A stretch of DNA of 64,000 nt from JAAEPI01 sp965212145 (GTDB lineage: Bacteria; Bacteroidota; Bacteroidia; Cytophagales; Cyclobacteriaceae): the NCBI GenBank assembly GCA_965212145.1, contig CBDBUY010000004.1, forward strand, positions 434,001-498,000, given 5' to 3'. Shown one piece after another: positions 43,310 through 53,155 of the stretch. Under the pieces are notes generated by a model. It was given only the letters and a program-made list of their open reading frames with translations, was not told where the DNA came from and did not search any database. The position numbers were made by a program, and so were the translations under genes. Position 1 is the stretch's first letter, and each line of letters starts with the position of its first letter.

Positions 43310-43323
43310 GTGACATAAGTCAC
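43310..43323. promoter_or_regulatory. Palindrome GTGAC-N4-GTCAC, candidate Crp/Fnr-type site
   Basis: The perfect 14-base palindrome GTGACATAAGTCAC has the half-site spacing of Crp/Fnr-family operators. It lies about 147 bases upstream of the DUF2892 gene, in an otherwise featureless 195-base gap. DUF2892 genes are often under redox or sulfur control, which is the only reason to link it. Confidence 0.35.
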
Positions 43324-43470
43324 TAAATCAGATTCAAAATCAGGTGAAATTTGGAGCTGATGTCAAGAATCAAGCTAATGAAAGTTTGTGCTGGCCTGTA
43401 TCACATGCCTCGCATCTACATGGCTGATTGTAGCATCAATTGAATTTTTGATTACCTAAATTTTTGGATC

Positions 43471-43680
43471 ATGAAAAAGAACTTGGGAAACATCGACAGA
43501 CTGGTTCGAATCTTAATTGCTGCCTTTTTTGCCGGACTTTATTTTACCGGAATGGTCTCTGGAACAACTGGACTTTTGCTAATGGTTTTGGGTGGGATTT
43601 TCCTGGTCACCAGTTTCGTAAGCTTTTGTCCGATATATGCCGTATTGGGAATCAGTACGTGCCCCGCCTCTGAGAGATGA
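43471..43680 (+). CDS. DUF2892 inner-membrane protein
   Basis: The 69-residue protein begins KKNLGNIDRLVRILIAAFFA and has two membrane helices with a central glycine-rich segment (LLLMVLGGIFLVTSFVSFCP), the standard DUF2892/YgaP-like layout. The terminal Cys residues (FCPIYAVLGISTCP) are conserved in this family, which is often fused or adjacent to rhodanese domains and linked to sulfur or redox chemistry. It stands alone here. Confidence 0.88.
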   Translation: MKKNLGNIDRLVRILIAAFFAGLYFTGMVSGTTGLLLMVLGGIFLVTSFVSFCPIYAVLGISTCPASER

Positions 43681-43703
43681 TAGCGAAAGGGCAGATGTGA
43701 ATG

Positions 43704-44156
43704 TCAGTCCTTTATTTTTTTCAGGTTGAAAACCTCCGTCTTAATTCCCCCATCGCTCTTGAGGGTCAATGAAATTTTCATCTCATTATCAGAAACCCGC
43801 TCGTAAATCAGGCTCTTCAAAGTGATTTTATCTTCGGTGGTTTCAATCATCTTGAAATTCACATAATCCGTTTTGTCCTCCCACGCTGTAAAATCAGGAT
43901 TGAAATGTCGCAGTTTCATCCCCTCCTCATTCAGAACCCAGAACTCGTAGAAAACTACTTCACCCGCTGTATTGGTGTAGCGAAACATGGCCATCAATTG
44001 ACCATTGGCGTCCGGCTTGGACCAGGTTTCCTCAAACGTCCCGCCAAACCCGGGACCCTCCCAAGTCCCTGTAAGCCATTTGAAATGTTCGGAATTTTGG
44101 GCAAAAGCACTCAAACCGATGAGCATGATGGCGGAAAGGGTCAGTGGCTTTTTCAT
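43704..44156 (-). CDS. Exported DUF6265-like protein
   Basis: The protein is 150 residues from ATG 44156 (MKKPLTLSAIMLIGLSAFAQ, a clear signal peptide); the TTG six bases upstream is not needed. The mature part opens FKWLTGTWEGPGFGGTFEET, typical of calycin-like beta-barrel DUF6265 proteins, then FYEFWVLNEEGMKLRHFNPD. It is probably a small periplasmic lipid- or ligand-binding barrel. No partner gene is evident. Confidence 0.8.
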   Translation of the reverse strand: MKKPLTLSAIMLIGLSAFAQNSEHFKWLTGTWEGPGFGGTFEETWSKPDANGQLMAMFRYTNTAGEVVFYEFWVLNEEGMKLRHFNPDFTAWEDKTDYVNFKMIETTEDKITLKSLIYERVSDNEMKISLTLKSDGGIKTEVFNLKKIKD

Positions 44157-44518
44157 ACGCAATTATGACAGGTTTAAGTCTACAATGTAATGCACCGCAA
44201 CATCCTTCCATAATTTGCCTTGACAATCAGAAATGAATTATGGTTTGCTGCCCATTTCACCTGCCCTAATGACTAGGCATATTCCCATTTGCCTCGATCA
44301 ATTTTTTCTGGCAATCACATAGTTCCAAATACTAAGACTCGAAAGATTAGCACTATCCAAAGAGATAATTGGACGAAGGTCTAGGACATTCAGCCATAAA
44401 ATATGTCCATTCATCGATAAATCCATCTTTCTAACTATACGTCAAAACACTTTTGAGCTGAACCTAAAGCACGGCTGGGATTTGCTGACACAAATCACAG
44501 CTTAAAAACGTTCGAAGT
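44157..44518. other. Intergenic region upstream of the giant adhesin
   Basis: There is no gene in these 362 bases. It holds an AT-rich leader with a short inverted repeat GATTTG/CAAATC (44479-44484 and 44491-44496) about 25 bases before the adhesin ATG. No exact TAnnTTTG box was found close to the start, so the adhesin promoter is unassigned. Confidence 0.5.
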
Positions 44519-47500
44519 ATGCACACAACAACCGATTCATTTCACGGTAGAAATACCCGATCCATAACCGTTGCAATTGCAACGATTTTCTTGTTTCAAG
44601 CTTTTGCCCTGCGCGCACAGCCATGTAGGTCAGATACTCCAACTATTACAACAGATTTTTGCGGAAATTCCGTTCTAACCCAGTTAGATGGTACTTCAAC
44701 AGAGGCGGCAGGTAGCATTATCGAGGTTCATGTGCGTACTACGGTAGCTGATGCCTCCGTCTCGTTGGGTACTACAACAGTCAAGCCTGATGGAACTTGG
44801 AATCTTGCAGGTCTCAGTCTGAGTACAGGATTACTTTCGGCCACAGCCACTGCCGATGGAGAATCTCGCAGCTTACCATCAAGCGAAATAGAACTAGTTC
44901 TTCCACCAGTAGTAACCCAAGGAATAATCTCTAATCCTACGGTGTGTGGAGCACTCGACGGAACTGTTGAGCTACTGGGATTTTTACCGTTCACTACTTA
45001 TGAAATCACCTATACAGATGAAAGTGGTTTTCAATCCCTCAGCCTTACAGCAGATGCCTTGGGATCCATCACCATTTCCGGTTTGGGAGAAGGCGAATTG
45101 CAAGAGATTATCGCATCAATAAACGGATGCGCATCGAACACGATTTGTTCGATTGAGCTAGAAGAGCCAACAATTCCTTCATTTACATTGGGAGTTCCTG
45201 TTCAGCCAGTTATATGCGGAGGGACAGGATCTATATTAATCACTGGCGCTCCTTTACAGGCCTTAGATTATGAGGTTTCTTACTACGATGGCACTACTAC
45301 GGTTGGACCAATGACAATAACTTCGGACATACTTGGTGTAATTACCATTCCTAATCTGCCAGCAGGAACCTATAGTAATTTTCAAGTTTCCCGAAATGGA
45401 TGTGATGCTGATTTAATCCTTGATCGCATTACATTGTATGATGGTCTATTGCCTAGTACGGTCGTTCTGGGAACGGTTACTCAGCCAACCACTTGTACTG
45501 CGCTTGATGGATCAATTGAATTGACAGGACTATTACCGAACACTTCATATGACGTTGAATATGAAGATGCGAATGGTTTGACTATTTCGACAACATTATC
45601 TACTCCTTTAGCCGGGACAACCATATCCTTGACAGGTTTGGGCGAAGGTGTTTATAGAAATCTTAGAGTAAAAAATTTAGGTTGCTATTCTACCCCTCTT
45701 AGTGATATAAATCTTGCGTCACTTCCTACAATCAGTGTTGGATCATTCTTAAGTCCATTGAATTGCCTGTCTGCAGACGGATCAATTGTTTTAGACGGCC
45801 TGGTTAGTGGCGAAACGTATGACATTGGGTTTTCAATTGACGGTGTTTCACAACCTTCTGTTTCAGCACTGGCAAATGCAAGTGGTCAAGTGGAATTGAC
45901 CGGATTGGCCAGCGCTTCTTATTCCAACTTTTTCGTGACTCAAGGAAACTGCCAGTCCAATATTCTGGCGGACATTGTCAGTCTTGATGAAATCCCGATT
46001 CCTGAAATCTCCTTGGGAACCCAGACACTTCCAACTGCCTGTGGATTGACAAATGGATCAATTGAACTGCTGGGGTTAATTCCCGGATCGACTTACGATG
46101 TACAATACAATAACAGCGCAGGACTACAGAGCACGTCCATTCTAGCAGATGGTTTAGGTAAACTTTCCATTTCAGGGTTAGGCTCAGATCAGTACAGCAA
46201 TATCAGTGTATCATTAAATGGTTGCTCATCTAATTCATTGGTTTGTGCAGTTGATTTAGATTTTCTCCCTTCACTATCATTAGGGGCGGTTACTCCAGAA
46301 GTAAGCTGTGGGTCTTCAGACGGTACGATCACTTTGGAAGGTCTAGATGCCTTAACAACCTATGATGTTTCTTATTCTGACAGCAATGGACTTCAAACAT
46401 TAATTGGCCTTGGGAGCACAGCGAGTGGTTCAATTACTTTATCAGGATTAAGTCCAGATACATACGCAGATCTTTCGGTTTCCTTAGGCGGTTGTTCCTC
46501 TGAGAGTCTTGCTGATATCAGTGTGGGTAGTTTACTCACCATTTCTGCAGGAACAGTTACCAACCCAACAAATTGTGGAGGTGCTGACGGATCCATTGAA
46601 TTGGCTGGACTCACCGGGTCAACAACCTATAATGTTTCTTATACTAATAGTGCCGGAGTTCAATCAGTCAGTTTAACGAGCGATGGCTCTGGAATACTCA
46701 CAATACCCGGTCTTGGAGCAGATAATTATAGTGCCATCAGTGTCAATGATGGAAGCTGCGAATCGAACACACTATTGAATCCTATTACGCTGGTTGAAGC
46801 TGGTGTTCCTTCCATTACTTTGGGGGCAGCTGTCAATCCATCCGGGTGTGGTGTTGCTGACGGCTCCATTTCTTTGGGCGGGCTCTTACCAGCAGTGTTG
46901 TATGATGTTACCTATTCTTCAAGCTTCGGAATTCAAACGGCTAGTCTAACATCTGATGCTCTTGGGGTTCTAACAATCGCAGGACTTGCTGCCGATGACT
47001 ACCAGGATATTTCGGTAAGCACTGGAGGCTGTGAGTCCAATTCTCTATTGAATATCGTAAGCTTAGTGGATATAGGAACACCTACACTCACTCTAGGAAC
47101 AATCACTAATCCAACGCTGTGCGGGGCAGCAGACGGATCAATAGAGTTGACAGGTTTAGGTATCTCTACAAGTTATGGAATTAGTTACACCAATTCTTTA
47201 GGAGCACAAACGGCAACCATTTCTTCAGACGGATCAGGCAACTTGATTATACCTGGTTTATCGGCAGATTTTTATGAACACATAAAAGTGTCCGTTGGAA
47301 GCTGCTTGTCGGCTTCAGTCGGTCCGGTGAATCTCCTTTGCGACAATGAGGCTTCTTATACAGTTAATAATCAAACATTAGCTTCCCTCTCCAATAATGA
47401 TATTTTAGCTTCTGCAACAGATCCTGATGGAGATATAGTCTGTGTGACGATTGTATCTGGCACGTTACCAGCAGGCGTTTCTATAGATGCTGCTACAGGT

Positions 47501-50500
47501 GATATATATGTTTCTGCGCCAGGTGACTTGGTAGTTAGCCAGGCTACTGTTTCTGTCGAAACAACAGATATTAATGGAAACACAACCACTCAGGATGTTA
47601 CTGTTCAAATATTAAATACTCCTCCCACCGTCTCGGATATTTCTAAATCAGTAAATGAAGATGAAACATTGAGCTTTGTTCAAACTGACTTTGAAAATGC
47701 ATATTCAGACAATGAGAATAACCCGATCACCAAAATTCAGATACTGACATTGCCTCCTGTAGCCGAAGGAGTTGTTCAACTAAACGGAACCAATGTAGTC
47801 GCGAATCAGGAAGTGCTGGTCGCGGATTTTGCTAATTTGACTTTTGTCCCTGGAGCTGATTTTAACGGAAACACTTCGTTTGATTGGAACGGTCATGACG
47901 GAACAGAATATGCCACGACGGAAGCAAGTGTAAACATCACAGTTAATCCAGTGAACGATGAGCCAAGCTTCACTCCCGGAGCAAACCAGGAAGTCAACGA
48001 AGATGCAGGAGCTCAGAGTGTAACAGCATGGGCCACAAACTTGGACAAAGGCGCACCAGATGAAAGTGGTCAGACTTTGACATTCACAGTCACCAATGAT
48101 AACAACAGCTTATTCAGTACACAACCAGCGATTGACGTAAATGGCAATTTGACTTACACACCAGCCGATGACGTCAGTGGCAGTGCTACAGTAAGCGTCG
48201 TATTGTCCGACGATGGAGGTACCGCAAATGGTGGCGATGACACCTTTGCTACTCAGATGTTCACCATCACAGTTAATCCAGTGAACGATGAACCAAGCTT
48301 CACTCCTGGAGCAAACCAGGTGGTCAACGAAGATGCCGGCGCGCAGAGTGTAACAGCATGGGCCACAGACTTGGACGAAGGTGCTCCCGATGAAAGCGGG
48401 CAGACATTGACATTCACAGTCACCAATGACAACAACAGCTTATTCAGTGTACAACCAGCGATTGACGTAAATGGCAATTTGACCTTCACACCAGCCGATG
48501 ACGCCAGTGGCAGTGCAACAGTAAGCATCGTGTTATCGGATGATGGTGGAACAGCAAACGGAGGCGATGACACCTTTGCTACTCAGATGTTCACCATCAC
48601 AGTTAATCCAGTGAACGATGAACCAAGCTTCACTCCTGGAGCAAACCAGGTGGTCAACGAAGATGCCGGCGCGCAGAGTGTAACAGCATGGGCCACAAAC
48701 TTGGACAAAGGCGCACCAGATGAAAGTGGTCAGACTTTGACATTCACAGTCACCAATGATAACAACAGCTTATTCAGTACACAACCAGCGATTGACGTAA
48801 ATGGCAATTTGACCTTCACACTAGCCGATGACGCCAGTGGCAGTGCAACAGTAAGCATCGTGTTGTCGGATGATGGTGGAACAGCAAACGGAGGCGATGA
48901 CACCTTTGCAACTCAGATGTTCACCATCACAGTTAATCCAGTGAACGATGAACCAAGCTTCACTCCTGGAGCAAACCAGGTGGTCAACGAAGATGCCGGC
49001 GCGCAGAGTGTAACAGCATGGGCCACAGACTTGGACGAAGGTGCTCCCGATGAAAGCGGGCAGACATTGACATTCACAGTCACCAATGACAACAACAGCT
49101 TATTCAGTGTACAACCAGCGATTGACGTAAATGGCAATTTGACCTTCACACCAGCCGATGACGTCAGTGGCAGTGCTACAGTAAGCGTCGTATTGTCCGA
49201 CGATGGAGGTACCGCAAATGGTGGCGATGACACCTTTGCTACTCAGATGTTCACCATCACAGTTAATGCGGTGAATGATGAACCAAGCTTCACTCCTGGA
49301 GCAAACCAAGTAGTCAACGAAGATGCCGGCGCGCAGAGTGTAACAGCATGGGCCACAAACTTGGACAAAGGCGCACCAGATGAAAGTGGTCAGACTTTGA
49401 CATTCACTGTCACAAATGACAACAATAGCTTATTCAGTGTGCAGCCAGCGATTGACGCAAATGGCAATTTGACTTACACACTAGCCGATGACGCAAATGG
49501 CAGTGCGACTATAAGCATCGTATTGTCCGATGACGGTGGAACAGCAAATGGTGGCGATGACACCTTTGACACTCAGACATTCACCATCACAGTTAATGCG
49601 GTGAACGATGCTCCAGTTGCAGTAGCTGATAGCTATACGTATGATGAAGGCAGCAGCAACACAGAGAACGCAGCATCAGGCGTCTTGGCTAATGACACAG
49701 ATGCAGATGGTAACACACTCACCGCGATTCTCGCAACGGATGTAAGCAATGGTATCCTGACGCTAAATGCCGATGGAAGCTTTGAATATACCCATGACGG
49801 ATCAGAAAATTTAAGCGACAGTTTCACTTATACTGTCAATGATGGAAATCAGGATGGAAATACAGTAACTGTTTCAATCACCCTAATTTCAGTGAACGAC
49901 TTGCCGATAGCGGTTGATGATGCCGTTACAGTTGATGAAGGTGCGACGGTATCGATTGATGTTGCATCGAATGACATGGACCCAGACGGTACGTTGGATT
50001 TGAGTTCGATCGTGATCGTAAGTGGCCCGTCAAATGGAACACTGACCGACAATGGAGATGGCACGATCAGCTACGCACATGACGCGGGTGAATCGACCTC
50101 AGATAGTTTTACCTACACCATTGATGACAATGACGGAGGGACTTCCAATGTAGCCACTGTAAATATTACAATCGTACCTGTCAACGATCCTCCTGTGACA
50201 TTTGAGGATGCCATTACTGTCAATCTTGGTGGCACTAAGACCATCTTGGATGGGGGTAACACCTCCGTTTTGGACAATGACACAGATGCAGAAAATGATA
50301 TTCTCACAGCAATTCTGGTATCCGATGTTTCCAATGGATCGCTTACCCTCAACCCGGATGGAACATTCAGCTATACTCACAATGGATCGGCAACTTCAAC
50401 AGACTCTTTTGACTATAAGTCCAATGATGGTGAAGATGGTAACACTGTTACTGTTTCTATTGTCATAAATGCCTCAAACGCGCCACCTGTCGCGGATGAT

Positions 50501-52222
50501 GACGCGGCAACAGTGGATGAGGGAGCCACCATAGCAATTGACGTCTCTGATGGAGATGTTGATCCAGATGGCAGCTTGAATTTGAATTCTGTCACCATTA
50601 TTTCTGGCCCGACGAATGGTACCCTGAGTGTAACCGGAGGTGGAATGGTGCAATACACACACGATGGGTCTGAAACGATTTCTGACTCCTTCACCTACAC
50701 AATCGAGGATGATATGGGAGACGTTTCTAATGTCGCCACGGTATCGATAACTGTAAACTCGATAAACGACTTGCCAATAGCGGTTGATGATGCCGCTACA
50801 ATGGATGAGGGCGTAACTGTGTCGATTGATGTTGCATCGAATGACATGGACCCAGACGGTACGTTGGATTTGAGTTCGATCGTGATCATAAGTGGCCCTT
50901 CAAATGGAACCCTGATCGACAATGGAGATGGCACGATCAGCTACGCACATGATGCGGGTGAGACGACCTCAGATAGTTTTACCTACACCATTGATGACAA
51001 TGACGGAGGGACTTCCAATGTAGCCACTGTAAATATTACAATCGTACCTGTCAACGATCCTCCTGTGACATTTGAGGATGCCATTACTGTCAATCTTGGT
51101 GGCACTAAGACCATCTTGGATGGGGGTAACACCTCCGTTTTGGACAATGACACAGATGCAGAAAATGATATTCTCACAGCAATTCTGGTATCCGATGTTT
51201 CCAATGGATCGCTTACCCTCAACCCGGATGGAACATTCAGCTATACTCACAATGGATCGGCAACTTCAACAGACTCTTTTGACTATAAGTCCAATGATGG
51301 TGAAGATGGTAACACTGTTACTGTTTCTATTGTCATAAATGCCTCAAACGCGCCACCTGTCGCGGATGATGACGCGGCAACAGTGGATGAGGGAGCCACC
51401 ATAGCAATTGACGTCTCTGATGGAGATGTTGATCCAGATGGCAGCTTGAATTTGAATTCTGTCACCATTATTTCCGGACCAACGAATGGCACAGTGAGTG
51501 TAACCGGAAATGGAATGGTGCAATACACTCACGATGGATCTGAAACAATTTCCGATTCTTTCACTTACACCATCGAGGATGATATGGGAGCCGTTTCAAA
51601 CGTTGCTACAGTATCGATTACGGTGAACCCAATAAACGATCCACCAATTGCAGATAATGATTCTGAAACTACAGAATTCGGTGAGTCAGTTTCAATCAAT
51701 ATCCTAGATGGTGATATCGATGTAGACGGCTTTCTTGACCCTGCATCAGTCACCATCATTACTCAGCCAACCCGAGGTTTGGCTGCCGTAAACTCGAATG
51801 GAACCGTGACCTACACGCACGATGGATTCATGGAAGGCAATGATGAGTTTACCTATACGGTAAATGACAATGATGGAGCCACATCTAATATCGCCACAGT
51901 CACGATTAATGTCTTAGGGGAAGAGGAAGACTTGATTGAGGTTCCGGATGTTTTCACTCCGGATGGTGATGGCAACAATGACGTTTGGTTCATCCCTTCA
52001 ATTGAAAACTATCCGAATAATACTGTTCGCGTATTCAACAGATGGGGGAACAAAGTATATGAAGTCAACGGCTACAACAATACCTCTCGTGTGTGGGATA
52101 GCACATCAAATTCAAAACTAAACTGGGACGGCAATCAAGTCCCAGATGGCACTTATTTCTACGTGATCGAGCTACAAGATGAAGATCAGGTCATCTCAGG
52201 ATTTGTAGTAATCAGCAGATAA
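44519..52222 (+). CDS. Giant repeat adhesin with T9SS (gliding-type) C-terminal sorting domain
   Basis: The 2567-residue cell-surface protein has a long signal peptide (ITVAIATIFLFQAFALRAQ). The domains in order are a short bacterial Ig-like region; nine ~90-residue repeats (~134-943), each with the phrase CG..DGSIEL.GL and a second Cys near GC.SN; two cadherin-like domains (~945-1145); five near-identical 110-residue repeats (VNEDAGAQSVTAWAT, LSDDGGTANGGDDTF); and VCBS/tandem-95 domains (~1695-2475) rich in DxDxDG calcium-type motifs. The last ~90 residues, PDVFTPDGDGNNDVWFIPSI ... WDGNQVPDGTYFYVIELQD, are the type B sorting domain of gliding/SprB-like cargo. It is probably secreted by T9SS and anchored at the surface as an adhesin. 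PorP/SprF follows 11 bases later. Confidence 0.93.
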   Translation: MHTTTDSFHGRNTRSITVAIATIFLFQAFALRAQPCRSDTPTITTDFCGNSVLTQLDGTSTEAAGSIIEVHVRTTVADASVSLGTTTVKPDGTWNLAGLSLSTGLLSATATADGESRSLPSSEIELVLPPVVTQGIISNPTVCGALDGTVELLGFLPFTTYEITYTDESGFQSLSLTADALGSITISGLGEGELQEIIASINGCASNTICSIELEEPTIPSFTLGVPVQPVICGGTGSILITGAPLQALDYEVSYYDGTTTVGPMTITSDILGVITIPNLPAGTYSNFQVSRNGCDADLILDRITLYDGLLPSTVVLGTVTQPTTCTALDGSIELTGLLPNTSYDVEYEDANGLTISTTLSTPLAGTTISLTGLGEGVYRNLRVKNLGCYSTPLSDINLASLPTISVGSFLSPLNCLSADGSIVLDGLVSGETYDIGFSIDGVSQPSVSALANASGQVELTGLASASYSNFFVTQGNCQSNILADIVSLDEIPIPEISLGTQTLPTACGLTNGSIELLGLIPGSTYDVQYNNSAGLQSTSILADGLGKLSISGLGSDQYSNISVSLNGCSSNSLVCAVDLDFLPSLSLGAVTPEVSCGSSDGTITLEGLDALTTYDVSYSDSNGLQTLIGLGSTASGSITLSGLSPDTYADLSVSLGGCSSESLADISVGSLLTISAGTVTNPTNCGGADGSIELAGLTGSTTYNVSYTNSAGVQSVSLTSDGSGILTIPGLGADNYSAISVNDGSCESNTLLNPITLVEAGVPSITLGAAVNPSGCGVADGSISLGGLLPAVLYDVTYSSSFGIQTASLTSDALGVLTIAGLAADDYQDISVSTGGCESNSLLNIVSLVDIGTPTLTLGTITNPTLCGAADGSIELTGLGISTSYGISYTNSLGAQTATISSDGSGNLIIPGLSADFYEHIKVSVGSCLSASVGPVNLLCDNEASYTVNNQTLASLSNNDILASATDPDGDIVCVTIVSGTLPAGVSIDAATGDIYVSAPGDLVVSQATVSVETTDINGNTTTQDVTVQILNTPPTVSDISKSVNEDETLSFVQTDFENAYSDNENNPITKIQILTLPPVAEGVVQLNGTNVVANQEVLVADFANLTFVPGADFNGNTSFDWNGHDGTEYATTEASVNITVNPVNDEPSFTPGANQEVNEDAGAQSVTAWATNLDKGAPDESGQTLTFTVTNDNNSLFSTQPAIDVNGNLTYTPADDVSGSATVSVVLSDDGGTANGGDDTFATQMFTITVNPVNDEPSFTPGANQVVNEDAGAQSVTAWATDLDEGAPDESGQTLTFTVTNDNNSLFSVQPAIDVNGNLTFTPADDASGSATVSIVLSDDGGTANGGDDTFATQMFTITVNPVNDEPSFTPGANQVVNEDAGAQSVTAWATNLDKGAPDESGQTLTFTVTNDNNSLFSTQPAIDVNGNLTFTLADDASGSATVSIVLSDDGGTANGGDDTFATQMFTITVNPVNDEPSFTPGANQVVNEDAGAQSVTAWATDLDEGAPDESGQTLTFTVTNDNNSLFSVQPAIDVNGNLTFTPADDVSGSATVSVVLSDDGGTANGGDDTFATQMFTITVNAVNDEPSFTPGANQVVNEDAGAQSVTAWATNLDKGAPDESGQTLTFTVTNDNNSLFSVQPAIDANGNLTYTLADDANGSATISIVLSDDGGTANGGDDTFDTQTFTITVNAVNDAPVAVADSYTYDEGSSNTENAASGVLANDTDADGNTLTAILATDVSNGILTLNADGSFEYTHDGSENLSDSFTYTVNDGNQDGNTVTVSITLISVNDLPIAVDDAVTVDEGATVSIDVASNDMDPDGTLDLSSIVIVSGPSNGTLTDNGDGTISYAHDAGESTSDSFTYTIDDNDGGTSNVATVNITIVPVNDPPVTFEDAITVNLGGTKTILDGGNTSVLDNDTDAENDILTAILVSDVSNGSLTLNPDGTFSYTHNGSATSTDSFDYKSNDGEDGNTVTVSIVINASNAPPVADDDAATVDEGATIAIDVSDGDVDPDGSLNLNSVTIISGPTNGTLSVTGGGMVQYTHDGSETISDSFTYTIEDDMGDVSNVATVSITVNSINDLPIAVDDAATMDEGVTVSIDVASNDMDPDGTLDLSSIVIISGPSNGTLIDNGDGTISYAHDAGETTSDSFTYTIDDNDGGTSNVATVNITIVPVNDPPVTFEDAITVNLGGTKTILDGGNTSVLDNDTDAENDILTAILVSDVSNGSLTLNPDGTFSYTHNGSATSTDSFDYKSNDGEDGNTVTVSIVINASNAPPVADDDAATVDEGATIAIDVSDGDVDPDGSLNLNSVTIISGPTNGTVSVTGNGMVQYTHDGSETISDSFTYTIEDDMGAVSNVATVSITVNPINDPPIADNDSETTEFGESVSINILDGDIDVDGFLDPASVTIITQPTRGLAAVNSNGTVTYTHDGFMEGNDEFTYTVNDNDGATSNIATVTINVLGEEEDLIEVPDVFTPDGDGNNDVWFIPSIENYPNNTVRVFNRWGNKVYEVNGYNNTSRVWDSTSNSKLNWDGNQVPDGTYFYVIELQDEDQVISGFVVISR
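44917..47350 (+). repeat. Nine ~270-bp repeats encoding Cys-paired ~90-aa modules
   Basis: Nine successive protein modules have a common scheme: LG..T.P..CG..DGSIEL.GL, T.YDV.Y.NS.G.Q, SD..G.L.I.GL, Y..ISV..G.C.SN. DNA identity between copies is low, so the array is old. Each module has two cysteines in conserved places, suggesting an internal disulfide. Confidence 0.85.
47951..49600 (+). repeat. Five near-identical 330-bp tandem repeats
   Basis: The marker CCAAGCTTCACTCC recurs at 47963, 48293, 48623, 48953 and 49283, exactly 330 bases apart, encoding 110-residue cadherin-like modules. Front halves alternate between two variants (NLDKG in copies 1, 3, 5; DLDEG in copies 2, 4), while back halves pair as 1 with 4 and 2 with 3. 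This is a recombination mosaic. Confidence 0.95.
50094..51473 (+). repeat. 870-bp tandem duplication with about 510 bp unchanged
   Basis: Two copies are offset by 870 bases (290 residues). By eye 50094-50603 and 50964-51473 are identical, while sequence on either side of each identical block has diverged at several sites. This suggests recent duplication or gene conversion in the VCBS region of the adhesin. Confidence 0.9.
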
Positions 52223-52233
52223 ACATTACAGAA

Positions 52234-53148
52234 ATGAAAAAAATTATAACGACTTTTTTGGGATGTCTGATGGTCATCGGCCTAGCACAAGCTCAGCAGC
52301 AGCCCATGTTTACACAGTACATGTTCAATGCCTCTGCGATCAACCCAGGGGTGATAGGAACGCACGGAACTTTAAGTATGACTGCTCTTTTAAGAGAACA
52401 GTGGGTGGGACTAGAAGGAGCACCGAGTACTCAGACGCTCTCAGTACACTCACCATTGCTCAATGATCGCGTGGGTTTAGGCTTGATGGTCCTCAGGGAT
52501 CAAATCGGGATTACGAGGCAACAAAGTGTATTCGGAGGTTATGCCTATCGAGTGAAATTCGGAACTGCAACTCTTTCTTTGGGTGTATCGGGAGGATTTA
52601 TAAACTTCAAATCGGATCCTTCCGAGCTAAATCCAAATGACCCTGATCAGTCTCTGAATGATGATTTTGTCAATGGATTCAAGCCAAATTTCGGAACAGG
52701 CGCCTACCTCTATGGTGATCGGTTCTATGTAGGGCTCTCAGCGCCTTTACTCCTAAATCACAATTTTATAAATGACAATTCTAACACGGACGAAAAGCAG
52801 CAGCGCAAGCATTACTTTTTAATGGCCGGATATGTTTTCGATCTTAACCCGTTCCTTAAACTTAAGCCCAACTTCTTATTGAAGGCGGTGGACGGGGCTC
52901 CTATAGAGGTCGACCTAAACGCCAACCTATTGATCCAAGACGTGATATGGTTGGGTGTAAGTTATCGTTCATTTGACAGTATTGATGCCTTGATTGAACT
53001 CCAACTCAATCCACGACTAAGGCTTGGGTATGCGCATGACTTCACCGTTTCAGAACTGAAACAAGTCAATCAAGGAAGTCATGAAATAATGGTGAACTAC
53101 AGGTTCCAGTTTGAGAATAAGAAGACAATCACGCCAAGATATTTTTAA
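52234..53148 (+). CDS. PorP/SprF-family T9SS outer-membrane protein
   Basis: The 304-residue protein has a signal peptide (FLGCLMVIGLAQA) and the family N-terminus QQQPMFTQYMFNASAINPGV, then LREQWVGLEGAPSTQTLSVH and a 14-strand barrel pattern ending VNYRFQF. SprF/PorP proteins sit next to large adhesins with type B sorting domains and are needed for their secretion or surface attachment. The gap to the adhesin is only 11 bases, so this is very probably its dedicated partner. Confidence 0.95.
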   Translation: MKKIITTFLGCLMVIGLAQAQQQPMFTQYMFNASAINPGVIGTHGTLSMTALLREQWVGLEGAPSTQTLSVHSPLLNDRVGLGLMVLRDQIGITRQQSVFGGYAYRVKFGTATLSLGVSGGFINFKSDPSELNPNDPDQSLNDDFVNGFKPNFGTGAYLYGDRFYVGLSAPLLLNHNFINDNSNTDEKQQRKHYFLMAGYVFDLNPFLKLKPNFLLKAVDGAPIEVDLNANLLIQDVIWLGVSYRSFDSIDALIELQLNPRLRLGYAHDFTVSELKQVNQGSHEIMVNYRFQFENKKTITPRYF

Positions 53149-53155
53149 ATCAGTT

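Noticed and set aside
47951..51473. Long arrays of direct repeats considered as a CRISPR array or insertion sequences
   Set aside because: Repeats are 330 and 870 bases, in frame, inside one adhesin gene, with no spacers, cas genes or transposase.
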